Positions 1 to 8,600 of a stretch of DNA of 18,053 nucleotides are shown here, piece after piece. Source of the DNA: Pseudomonadota bacterium (GTDB lineage Bacteria; Pseudomonadota; Alphaproteobacteria; Rhodospirillales; 2-02-FULL-58-16); assembly GCA_022567015.1 (NCBI GenBank), contig JADFHR010000027.1, forward strand, positions 1-18,053. The letters run 5' to 3'. The notes under the pieces were generated by a model. That model saw only the letters and a list, made by a program, of their open reading frames with translations, did not search any database and had not been told where the DNA came from. How positions within the stretch are numbered: position 1 is the first letter of the stretch; each line of letters begins with the position of its first letter. The position numbers and the translations under genes were made by a program.

Positions 1-1006
1 AAGTCCGCGTGGTGGCCTGCTTACCCTGGTGCGTCATGGAGGTAATCAAGTAGGAGGCGTTCACCGGCTCGGAGGGGTGCTCGACGAGCTTGAAAGTTCG
101 ACCGACAGCCAGACGAGGTGAGTTGCTCTGGCCAAAACCGGAGACCCGCCCCGATTCGAACTCCTTCGCCCGCAACGCGGCGATATCGCCGCCTTGACCC
201 TGCTCGACGTATTCACCGGGAAAGTCGCTGAACTCGAGCCCCGTGTCGCGCCCGCAGTCGGCCTTCGATTGCAGGTTAAGCTGGGGGTTCTTGAAGTTAA
301 AATCGTTGAGCACCACCGCGCCGGGGCGAACGCATTGCCCGATTCTCAGGCGAAACACGTGCTCCTCGGGTACGTTCATGCCCGTGGGGGCGTGATAGGG
401 TAACTCCGCTTTTCCCTCGATGGTCGCGTAGGTGTCGACATCGGAAAGGATCAGCTTCGCCCCTTCTTGAGACTGCTCGAAGTACCACCGGATGCCCTCT
501 TGCTCCATGAGCCGGCAGATGAAGTTGTAATCCGTTTCGCGGTACTGGCAGCAGTATTCAAGGGCCGGGTAGGTACGCGTCAACCCATTGACGTCGAACC
601 GATCGGACTCGATTCCACCGTCGGTGATAACCTGAGTGATGATGTCCTTGATGGATTTTTGCTGGAAAATGCGCGAGTTGTAGCGGTGGGTCAGCAGCCA
701 CAGGCCCGGTACGAGTTCCGCGCGGTAATACGTCTGCCCGACGGTCTCGCCGGTCATCTCGAACCGGCTGACGATTCCGTGGAACCAGCGGTGCCCGTAC
801 TTGTTGGCGATGCTCAGCGCGGCCGGTTTTCCGACGATATCGTCGAAGGTCACAGACGACTCGCTGGAGGCCAGTTCGATTTCGAACCGGTACAGTTGGC
901 AAAGCCCTTCGCTACCGCGGTAGCGAATGACAAGGAACTGGTCTAACGACACACCCTCGACCCCAAAGGCGAGTTGCGCCGTGCTCATATCTCGTGCCAA
1001 AGCCAT
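1..1006 (-). CDS. vgrG: Type VI secretion tip protein VgrG, N-terminal part (gene runs off the left edge)
   Basis: VgrG trimers form the spike at the tip of the type VI secretion tube and carry effectors into target cells. The minus strand reads open from an ATG at 1006 to the window edge, giving 335 codons with no stop. The visible part is the gp27-like hub. The clearest block is around residues 151-176 (YCCQYRETDYNFICRLM, then EQEGIRWYFEQ), the family hallmark. A later hallmark near residue 262 reads FPGEYVEQGQGGD, and the ITSMTHQGKQ segment is near residue 321. The gp5-like needle and any C-terminal effector domain would lie beyond the edge. The start is supported by AGGAG at 1016-1020, nine bases upstream; an internal ATG at 988 has less support. 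No other type VI gene is visible, so this may be an orphan vgrG island or the edge of a cluster. The family call is firm; whether the gene is complete cannot be seen. Confidence 0.93.
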   Translation of the reverse strand, partial: MALARDMSTAQLAFGVEGVSLDQFLVIRYRGSEGLCQLYRFEIELASSESSVTFDDIVGKPAALSIANKYGHRWFHGIVSRFEMTGETVGQTYYRAELVPGLWLLTHRYNSRIFQQKSIKDIITQVITDGGIESDRFDVNGLTRTYPALEYCCQYRETDYNFICRLMEQEGIRWYFEQSQEGAKLILSDVDTYATIEGKAELPYHAPTGMNVPEEHVFRLRIGQCVRPGAVVLNDFNFKNPQLNLQSKADCGRDTGLEFSDFPGEYVEQGQGGDIAALRAKEFESGRVSGFGQSNSPRLAVGRTFKLVEHPSEPVNASYLITSMTHQGKQATTRT

Positions 1007-1600
1007 GACTCTATGCTCCTGATCAATGCAAGCCGCGCACGGAAGGTATCCGCCGGGTCCGTTTCCCCGCCGCTCAAGGGCAACCGAGGGTGCCCAAGGA
1101 CGACGAGACAACCGCAGCCGCCACGGAGGGGAGATATGCCTGTAGCGACGCTGTTCGGGGCAGTCCGGCGGAATCCTAACGCGAACCCTCCGCGGACCGA
1201 ACCAACCTTTGAGCGTGCAGTCTATGCGCTCGCCTTCGACTGGCAAGTCGGCGCACTGGGGTCCGGCAACGTTATGTATTAGACACCCGTTTGGCCTCGT
1301 CGATGGGTACAAACCGGATTTGCCGGGAGAAAAAATCCGTCCGCGGGGTCGCTGGGGAACCTTGGCTGCGCTGAGCACGTCCTCGCTATTGCCCTTGCGT
1401 CTGGGCACGCGTCGTCTTACCAGGATGCAGGTTCTCGTGATTGTCGGCTCGATGGGCTATGATACGCACGGTCGGAGGAGCCGCCGAGGTCGGACTTTCC
1501 GGGGAATCGCCTATTGTGTCTCGGCGCCCCACGCGCTGCGTGCGAGAAAAAGGTGCCGTCCCCTTGCGGTGTACTCGCGCCCCTGGACCACGGAGCATAA
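1007..1600. other. Intergenic region between divergent vgrG and the ygbA-like gene
   Basis: About 590 bp separate the vgrG start from the GTG of the ygbA-like gene. I found no recognisable protein in any frame. The longer open frames here (for example plus 1209-1604 and minus 1417-1659) are arginine-, serine- and proline-rich, overlap each other and look like GC-driven chance. The region holds one short ORF with a good ribosome binding site (listed separately). A TATGAT hexamer at 1458-1463 has no convincing -35 partner, and there is a small hairpin (CACGC/GCGTG) at 1530-1542. vgrG must be transcribed from here unless it is part of a longer transcript, but no confident promoter can be named. 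Confidence 0.6.
1136..1282 (+). CDS. Possible small protein, 48 aa, unknown function
   Basis: An ATG at 1136 is preceded by GGAGGGGAGAT, a strong Shine-Dalgarno match at good spacing. It opens a 48-codon frame ending with TAG at 1280-1282. The predicted peptide starts MPVATLFGAV and ends VGALGSGNVMY. Its second half (FERAVYALAFDWQVGALG) is moderately hydrophobic and aromatic, but I see no clear membrane segment, signal peptide or known motif. It reads away from vgrG on the opposite strand. I do not recognise it. The ribosome binding site is the only positive evidence, and a chance ORF is quite possible in this gene-poor stretch. Confidence 0.25.
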   Translation: MPVATLFGAVRRNPNANPPRTEPTFERAVYALAFDWQVGALGSGNVMY

Positions 1601-1963
1601 GTGACTGTACGCATGGATGAAGAACTGATCCATGGGTTGAAGACGCTCGCTGAGTTCATCGGCGTCTACTGCGCCAGGAAGCACGCCGATACCCCGAGGT
1701 GCGCGATCGTTCTTAAGACGCACGATGTGGAGGCGATCGTCGGCTCACCGGTCGAGTTATGCGCGGAGTGCTCCAAGCTGCTGGCCCACGCTTTCACAAA
1801 GCGATCAACTTGTCCGTTGGAACCCAAGCCGGCGTGCAAACACTGTCCCGACCATTGTTACCACCCAGCCTACCGAGCGCGCATTCAACAGGTCATGCGG
1901 TATTCGGGAACCCGGCTCCTTCTCTCCGGTCGCCTCGACTACTTGCGCAAGATGCTCTTCTAG
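1601..1963 (+). CDS. ygbA: YgbA-like, nitrous oxide-stimulated promoter family protein
   Basis: This 120-residue protein matches the small cysteine-rich family typified by E. coli YgbA. The family is named after a nitrous-oxide-responsive promoter and is associated with nitrosative stress; its molecular role is not settled. The conserved core is clear: an LCAEC motif (C54, C57), C71 in STCPLEPKP, then CKHCPDHCYHP (C79, C82, C86), followed by RIQQVMRYSGTRLLL near residues 94-108. The Cys spacing suggests a metal or iron-sulfur site, which is inference. The start is a GTG at 1601 with GGAG five bases upstream; ATG at 1613 would leave that site too far away. Its length is normal for the family. 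No neighbour explains it directly, and no denitrification gene is in view. Its stop overlaps the stop of a minus-strand ORF remnant. Confidence 0.85.
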   Translation: MTVRMDEELIHGLKTLAEFIGVYCARKHADTPRCAIVLKTHDVEAIVGSPVELCAECSKLLAHAFTKRSTCPLEPKPACKHCPDHCYHPAYRARIQQVMRYSGTRLLLSGRLDYLRKMLF

Positions 1964-2151
1964 CGCATTTCCCGATAATAGGCGCCGAGCCGCGCGCGGT
2001 CGATGCGGATGTTCTCGGAGGCGCTGCCCACCCCGGTGTCGGCCACCGCGAGTCGGCGGCCGGTCCTCTCGCAAACTGGGATCATCTCTGGAGCATCTGT
2101 TTCCGTGGACGGACGCGCCCGCCGGGCCTTATACCAAGCGTCGCTGATCAT
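1960..2151 (-). pseudogene. Unidentified gene remnant, cut at its 5' side by a repeat end
   Basis: The minus strand has an open frame whose stop (TAG, 1960-1962) overlaps the ygbA-like stop by two bases, tail to tail. The C-terminal portion reads plausibly as protein, with ERTGRRLAVADTGVG and IDRARLGAYYREMR. The first eight codons, including the only ATG, lie inside the solo repeat end at 2128-2162, and no ribosome binding site precedes that ATG. The simplest reading is the 3' end of a former gene whose upstream part was lost when a mobile element inserted or recombined. I do not recognise the family. It could also be a chance ORF in GC-rich DNA, so confidence is low. Confidence 0.25.
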
Positions 2152-2162
2152 GACCCATAGAG
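2128..2162 (+). repeat. Solo end of the MITE-like element (partial copy)
   Basis: These 35 bases match the left end of the complete element near 13107 at 33 of 35 positions. They begin CTTATACCAAG, continue through CGCTGATCATGAC and end at CATAGAG. The same TTA precedes the TACCAAG terminus as in the complete copy. No right end or inner hairpin is found nearby, so this is a fragment left by deletion or recombination. It lies between the gene remnant at 1960 and the end of the AsmA-like gene at 2234. Confidence 0.85.
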
Positions 2163-2233
2163 ACGGCGCCTCCCCGCGTGCCGGGGAAACGGGGAAAATG
2201 GTCGTATGGGTGCACTTTAGCTGATGCAGGCCG

Positions 2234-5200
2234 CTAGTTCTCGGGAAAGTAGTCCTTTTCCTGGGGAGGTTCCGAGGTGCCCTCCCCGCCGCCGAAGATT
2301 CGGAAGAAATTGCGCAGGAACCCCGGGGCCAGGACCGACAGCGGGTTCACCGAGACCTCGGGGTCGTCCATGGGACCGGTCATCCGGTAGGTGGCGGCGA
2401 AGACGCCGCCGCCCTTCTCGCCGCCGGTGAACAGGGTTCCCAAAAGCGGAATGTGGCCGAGCACGCTGTTGATCACATAGGCCGGCACCACCGTGCCCTC
2501 GAAATCCACCATTTCGGCGTCGATGTCGATGGTGCCGCCGGCGGTGTACCCCAGGGACAGGCCCGTCGCCTTGGCATCGGTGACTTTCAGCATTCCGTCA
2601 TTAATGGTGAACGGCGCCTCCAGCACGGTGAAGCTGAGTCCCTTGCCCCGCAAGGCGTCGACGACGCCGGTAAGGGCCAGGATGCTGACCAGCCGGGTCA
2701 GGGCCGGAGCCTTGACCACGTTGTAGTTCTTGATCGTGACCCGCCCGTGCAGCGGCTTGCCCGGGAGGGCATCGTCGAACGTCCCGGAGATGGTCAGGGT
2801 GCCACCGACCATGTTCTCATAAAAGTTGAAGGTTCTGAGCGTCGCCCCCGCATCATCGGCGCGGATGGACAGGCTGCGCTTGCCGTCGTCGGTGGAGTCG
2901 ATGGTGATCGCAAACCCCTTGTCGGCGGTGGCCGCCACCAAGCCCCGCAGACGGACGGTCCGCCACCGGCCGCCGTCCTGCACCAGGGTTCCCACGACGC
3001 GCCGTATCTGGCGATCCGGCCCCAGCCATACCCGGTCCAGATCGGTCGACAGCGTGTACCGCGGCGCGGCACCTTCGTCCGCCCCCGCCCGGCCCGGGGG
3101 GCCGCGCACGAGATCGTCGAAAAAGGGTTCCAGGTCGAAGCTGTTGCCGTGGAAGCTGGCCGTCCAGCCGCCGTCCGGTGCCGGCGTCAGCGTCCCCATC
3201 ATGTCCGTCCTGCCATAGGAGACCTGGGTGAAGTCGACCCGCTCGAGCCCGGTCCCGTCGTCCGCGAACCTGGCCGAGCCGTTGACGGTCAGGTCGCCGG
3301 CGGTGACGGCGAACCGCGGGATATCCACGATGTCGTCCCCTTCCAGGTTGACCAACACCTCGGCCGTGCCGCTGATCCCCGCGTCCTTGCGCCACCTCAG
3401 GGCGGGATAGGCGACGGCGAGGTCGGCGAGGTCCAGGGTGGCCTCCACCCGGCGGCTGTTATCGTCGAAGACGGTGAAGCGGACCGTCGCGTCCACCGGC
3501 CCCTTGATGAAGTCGGCGGAAAAGGGGGCGAAGTCGATGCCCAGTTCGCCGACCCGCTGGGCCTCGGTGACACGGCCCTTGAGTTCGTAGCGGGCGCGGA
3601 AAGGGGGCTTGTCGGCAAAATTGCGGCGCAACGCGAATGCGGCCGGAATGGTGCCCAGTTTGACCTGGCCGGTCACGTCCATCCCCTTCTTGTCCACCTT
3701 GAGGTCGAGCCGGCCGTCGCGGATACTCCGGCCCAACAGGACGCCGGCAAGGGAGAAATCCCGCAACTTCGACGTCGCCGAGACCCGAACCTGGTCCCTG
3801 GTCAGGGCGCGTTCGAGGATGAAGCGCAGCTTCAAGCGGGTGGCCGCGGTGCCGCCGGCGGCGGCCGGCGTGATCCCCACGGTGGAAGCCAAACGCAGGG
3901 GTTCGTAGTCGATCAGCCTGAGGGAATCCTTGACCGGCCCGTCGATCAAGAGGTCGATGTCGGCAAACTGGTCGGTCTGGTCGAGGCCGGTCAGATCGAT
4001 GCTGCCCTTGCTCAACCTCAGGCCCATGGCCTCGCCGCCGGTCACCAGAATATCGAAACGCTCCTGGTTGAACTTCGCCGTGCCGCGGGTCTTGCGGACC
4101 TTGGGCATGGGCGCCAGGTAATCCACCGTCACCCCGTTGAAGTCCAGGCCGCCGGTCACCGACTCCATTCGGTAGCCGCCGCTCCCGTCGGCGCGCAGTT
4201 CGATGGTGGCGCGCGCTTCGGAGACGACGCCGCGGGAAAGGTTGGCCACGGACCATTCCCGGGCGTCGGGTCCCCAGGCCCGCGGCCAGTAGCGGGGAAA
4301 ATCATCCACCGCCATGTTGCGCAGCACCCCCTGGGCCCGGATAACCGTTTCGCCCCCGACGCCGTCGACGACGCCGCTGAGGCTGGCCGTCGGCCCGTGG
4401 AGATCGAGGTCGAGGGCGGACACCTCCAGGCGCTTTTCAGGCCCCAGGTAGCGGGCGCGGAGGCGCGCCGATCTCAGCGGCATCCGGTGACCGGTGGGCG
4501 CGGGTAGGAACAGCGTCCCCTCCGCGCCCAGGTCGACGAACAGCTCGTCGACCTCGAACACCTTGGAGGCACCTTCGTAGCGGCCCCTGAGTTCCAGCCT
4601 CGCCACGTCCAGCCTTTGCGCGAGCGGCCCCGGCAGCACCAGTTGACCGGCGCCGCCGCTGAGGTCAAAGCCCACCGTCTCCACCGCGCCATCGGCCATC
4701 ATGCGAAGGGTAAGCGTGCCTTCCAGCGGCAGGTCGAAGGCGCCAAGGGGCTTGAACTCGGGGGAAATGCGCGAAAAGACGGCGGGAACAATCTCGCTGA
4801 AATCAACCTCCAGGTCGAGCCGTCCGGTGTCGGCCCGATAGGCGCCGAGGACCGCGACCTGGGCCTTTTGTCCGTCTACGTCCAGGGCCAGGGAGGCTTC
4901 GCCCGTGATGCCGGCGGCGTCGCGCCTGAGGGTGAGCCCGGTCGCCGGCGCTTTCCACGACATGTTCAGGCGCCGGTCCTCGATGGTCAGGTCCGCGTCG
5001 ACGATGGTGAACCGCGACAGGTAGCCGATGGCGCGGTCGGGATCGGGAGGCGACAGCAGGCCAAGGAGCACCCGCTTGAACACCGCGTCCGATGCGCTCT
5101 GGTCGATGTCGAAACCGATCTGGAACCGGCCGTCACGGTGGCGCAGCAGCCGTAACTTGGGGCGGAACAGCTCGATGCTCGCCGGCGCCAGCATGCCGCG

Positions 5201-5521
5201 CATCAGCGCCCTGGTGCTTAACGAGAGCGACAGTTCGGGCACGCTGGCGATGAGCCTTCCGTCCGGCCCGATGGCGCGGACGTTGAGCGCCCGGATGTCG
5301 AGGGTGCGCTCCCACCCGGCCCAGGTGAGGATGGTATCGTCCAGGCGGATGCGAAAAGCCTGGCGGTCCGCGTTCAACGCGTCCTCGATGTAGGGCGAAA
5401 GGAAGGCGAGCGAAACCGGCCCCGAGGACAGGCGCCAGGCGGCGACCACCAGGATGATCGCGAAGCCCGCGGCCAGCCCGCCCAGAAGGTGGACCACGCC
5501 CCGGAACGTGTACCTGATCAG
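2234..5521 (-). CDS. AsmA/YhdP-like envelope protein (DUF3971 and AsmA-like C-terminal region)
   Basis: This large protein (about 1095 residues) belongs to the AsmA/TamB/YhdP superfamily, whose members span the periplasm and are linked to phospholipid transport to the outer membrane. One N-terminal membrane segment is visible (about residues 9-32, HLLGGLAAGFAIILVVAAW), followed by a long repetitive beta-rich region. A DUF3971-like part occupies the first half. The AsmA-like C-terminal region near the end includes ATGLSLGYTAGGTIDID and GGVFAATYRMTGPMDDPEV. The reading frame is open up to an ATG at 5623, but that start would overlap glnE and lacks a ribosome binding site. A CTG at 5521 with AAGGAG six bases upstream (5528-5533) is the better-placed start, and a downstream GTG is another option. 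It is divergent from glnE. The tail is proline/glutamate-rich (SEPPQEKDYFPEN). The family call is firm, the exact start is not. Confidence 0.85.
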   Translation of the reverse strand: MIRYTFRGVVHLLGGLAAGFAIILVVAAWRLSSGPVSLAFLSPYIEDALNADRQAFRIRLDDTILTWAGWERTLDIRALNVRAIGPDGRLIASVPELSLSLSTRALMRGMLAPASIELFRPKLRLLRHRDGRFQIGFDIDQSASDAVFKRVLLGLLSPPDPDRAIGYLSRFTIVDADLTIEDRRLNMSWKAPATGLTLRRDAAGITGEASLALDVDGQKAQVAVLGAYRADTGRLDLEVDFSEIVPAVFSRISPEFKPLGAFDLPLEGTLTLRMMADGAVETVGFDLSGGAGQLVLPGPLAQRLDVARLELRGRYEGASKVFEVDELFVDLGAEGTLFLPAPTGHRMPLRSARLRARYLGPEKRLEVSALDLDLHGPTASLSGVVDGVGGETVIRAQGVLRNMAVDDFPRYWPRAWGPDAREWSVANLSRGVVSEARATIELRADGSGGYRMESVTGGLDFNGVTVDYLAPMPKVRKTRGTAKFNQERFDILVTGGEAMGLRLSKGSIDLTGLDQTDQFADIDLLIDGPVKDSLRLIDYEPLRLASTVGITPAAAGGTAATRLKLRFILERALTRDQVRVSATSKLRDFSLAGVLLGRSIRDGRLDLKVDKKGMDVTGQVKLGTIPAAFALRRNFADKPPFRARYELKGRVTEAQRVGELGIDFAPFSADFIKGPVDATVRFTVFDDNSRRVEATLDLADLAVAYPALRWRKDAGISGTAEVLVNLEGDDIVDIPRFAVTAGDLTVNGSARFADDGTGLERVDFTQVSYGRTDMMGTLTPAPDGGWTASFHGNSFDLEPFFDDLVRGPPGRAGADEGAAPRYTLSTDLDRVWLGPDRQIRRVVGTLVQDGGRWRTVRLRGLVAATADKGFAITIDSTDDGKRSLSIRADDAGATLRTFNFYENMVGGTLTISGTFDDALPGKPLHGRVTIKNYNVVKAPALTRLVSILALTGVVDALRGKGLSFTVLEAPFTINDGMLKVTDAKATGLSLGYTAGGTIDIDAEMVDFEGTVVPAYVINSVLGHIPLLGTLFTGGEKGGGVFAATYRMTGPMDDPEVSVNPLSVLAPGFLRNFFRIFGGGEGTSEPPQEKDYFPEN

Positions 5522-5601
5522 CGGACTCTCCTTTCCCCCCGTCGGCGTCTTGACCGAAGTCGCAGGTTGACGCAGTGTGCGGCAAATCGGAGCAATTGAA
5601 A
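5522..5601. promoter_or_regulatory. Divergent regulatory region between the AsmA-like gene and glnE
   Basis: About 80 bp lie between the preferred starts of two divergent genes, so the promoters of both should be here or slightly inside the coding ends. TTGACC (5550-5555) and TTGACG (5567-5572) resemble -35 elements on the plus strand, but no good -10 follows at 17 bases. AAGGAG on the minus strand at 5528-5533 serves the AsmA-like gene. CGGAG just upstream of 5602 serves glnE. No NtrC-type site (TGCACY, five bases, GGTGCA) is seen. Confidence 0.4.
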
Positions 5602-8600
5602 ATGCGCCTTTTTTGCTTTGCAACCGGGCAAAGCAACCTTCCCCATGCCGCCAACCCCGACCGCGCGGCGCTGGGGTTCGAGCGCTGGCGCGAGGCCGTC
5701 GCCCAGGCCGGCGATTCCGGCCTCACCGACTTCGCCGAAGCCGTCATGCGGGACGCCGGCGGCCGCCGCCTGCTGGAAGCGGTATTCGGCAACAGCCTCC
5801 ACCTTACGCTCTCGGCGGTGAAGGACCCCGGGTTCCTGCGCGAGATTCTGACCGAGGGCCCCGACGCCGCCTGCGCCGGGGTGATGAGCGGACTGAGGCG
5901 CGCCGGCAACGACGGTCTCGACGGCGACCGGCTGGCCCGCGATCTGCGCGTCGCCAAGCGGCGGGTGGCCCTCGCCGTGGCGGTGGCCGACATCGCCGGC
6001 GCCTGGTCCCTCGAGCAGGTCACGGGCGCGCTTTCCGATTTCGCCGAGCTCGCGCTCAGCCGCGCCGCAGGGCATCTGCTGCGCGCCGCCGCCGCCGGGG
6101 GCGCCTTCACCCTGCCCGATGCCGACGACCCCGAAAAGGGTTCGGGACTGGTGGTCCTCGGCATGGGCAAGCTGGGCGCGCGGGAGCTCAACTATTCCAG
6201 CGATATCGACCTCATCGTGCTCTACGACACCGACCGCGTCCGCACCGACCGGCCCGAAGAACTGCATAATCATTTCGTGCGCCTGACCCGCAGTTTCGTG
6301 CGCCTGATGGAAGAGCGCACGGCCGACGGCTATGTCTTCCGGACCGACCTCAGGCTGCGCCCCGACCCCGGGGCGACGCCCGTGGCCCTGTCCGCGCTGG
6401 CCGCGGAAACCTATTATGAAAGCCTGGGTCAGAACTGGGAACGCGCCGCCATGATCAAGGCGCGCCCGGTGGCCGGCGACCGCGAGGCCGGGGCCGCCTT
6501 CCTCGAACGGCTGACGCCTTTCGTCTGGCGCAAGAACCTGGATTTCGCCGCCATCCAGGACATCCACTCGATCAAGCGCCAGATCAACGCCCACCGGGGC
6601 GGCGGCACCATCGCGCTGGCCGGGCACAACATCAAGCTCGGCCGCGGGGGAATCCGCGAGATCGAGTTCTTCGTCCAGACCCAGCAGCTCATCTGGGGCG
6701 GCCGCGAACCGGAACTGCGCTGCATCGCCACCGTCGACGCCCTGCGCGCCCTGGCCGCCAAGGACCGCATCGCGCCGCAGACCGCGGACGACCTGATCGC
6801 CGTTTACCGCTACCTGCGCCGGGTCGAGCACCGGCTGCAGATGGTGGACGACGAGCAGACCCACACCCTGCCCGCCGACGAGGCCGGATTGCGGGACCTG
6901 GCGGCGTTCCTCGGATATGCCGATGCACAGGCGTTCGGATCGGACCTGCTGGCGCACCTCAGGCGGGTCGAAACCCATTATTCGGACCTGTTCGAGCACG
7001 CGCCCGCCCTCGGCGCCCAAGGCCTGGCCGCCGGCAATCTGGTGTTCACCGGCAGCGAGGCGGACCCCGAAACGATCAACACCATCGGGCGCCTGGGGTA
7101 TAAGAACCCGCAAACCGTCGACGCCGCGGTACGCGGCTGGCACCACGGGCGCTACCGCGCCATGCGCAGCACCCGCGCGCGAGAACTGTTGACGGAACTC
7201 ATGCCGGCGCTGCTCAAGGCCCTTGCCGGCACCCCCGAGCCCGACAAGGCGTTCCTGAAATTCGACGAGTTCCTTTCCGGGCTGCCGGCCGGGGTGCAGC
7301 TTTTCTCCATGTTCTATTCCAATCCCCACCTGCTCGACCTGGTGGCCGAGATCATGGGCCAGGCGCCCAGATTGGCGGCGCACCTGAGCCGCCGGCCCTC
7401 GGTCCTGGAGAGCGTCCTTACCGCCGACTTCTTCGATGCGCCGCCGCCGCCCGCGGCGCTGGCGGGTGAGCTCGACGGCCTGCTCGACCAGGCCGGGGAT
7501 TTCGAGGACGTGCTGGACAACAGCCGCCGCTGGGCCAACGACCGCAAGTTCCAGGTCGGCGTGCAAAGCCTGCGCGGCCACCTGGCGCCCAGGGCCGCCG
7601 CCGCGGCGCTGAGCAACATCGCCGAGGCGGCCCTGAGCCGCCTGCAGCCGCGCGTCGAGAAAGAGTTCGCCCGCCAGCACGGCCGCGTCGCCGGCTCCGC
7701 CATGGCCATCGTCGCCATGGGCAAGCTGGGGGGGCGCGAGATGACCGCCACCTCGGACCTGGACCTGATATTCATCTACACCGCCGAGCAAGGCGCCGCG
7801 GCCTCCGACGGGCCCAAGGCCCTGCCGCCCAGCCAGTACTTCGCCCGCCTGAGCCAGCGCCTGATCGGCGCCGTCACCGCGCAAACCGCCGAAGGGCGGC
7901 TTTACGAGGTGGATATGCGGCTGCGTCCGTCGGGCAGCGTCGGACCCATCGCCTGCAGCCACGAGGCGTTTGTCCGTTATCACGAAAAAGAGGCCTGGAC
8001 CTGGGAGCACATGGCCCTGACGCGGGCCCGCGTGATCGCCGGCCCGGCCGCCTTGCACGGGCTGGTGGACACGGCCCTCCGCGAGACCCTGACCCGGTCC
8101 CGGGACGCCGGGACGCTGCTCACCGACGTGGCCGAGATGCGGGCGCGCATGGACAGCGAACACCACACCGATCTCATCTGGAAGGTGAAGCACCTGCGCG
8201 GGGGCCTGGTCGACGTGGAGTTCATCACCCAGTACCTGGAACTCAAACACGCCCACGCCCACCCGGAGATCCTGTCGCCGAACACCAGGACGGCGTTGCG
8301 GCGCCTCCGCGACACCGGCCTTCTGGCGGCCCCGGTCGCCGACGATCTGATCGAGGGCCTGGATCTGTGGCAGGCCATCCAGGGCCTGCTGCGCCTGACC
8401 ATCGAAGACGAGTCGCGCCGGGAAGCGGACGGCGAAATTCCCGAAGGCCTGCACGAGACCCTGGCCAGGGTCGGCGGCGCCGTCGACTTCGTTGCGCTGA
8501 AGGAAAAGGTGACGGCCACCGCCGGGCGCCTTCACCGCCATTTCGTCGACCTGATCGAAGCCCCGGCACGGGCGGTGGCGGACCGGCGGTCGGGCGACAA

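Noticed and set aside
1060..1110. Possible sigma-54 promoter before vgrG (minus strand TGGGCAC then GTTGCCC)
   Set aside because: The spacing between the GG and GC elements is one base too long and the match is poor.
2171..2187. Hairpin CCCCG/CGGGG as a terminator for the AsmA-like gene
   Set aside because: It has a short stem, no T-run on either strand, and such stems are common in DNA this GC-rich.
2453..4507. Long plus-strand ORF of 684 codons
   Set aside because: It is an antisense shadow of the AsmA-like gene, with no family-like sequence and composition driven by the opposite strand.
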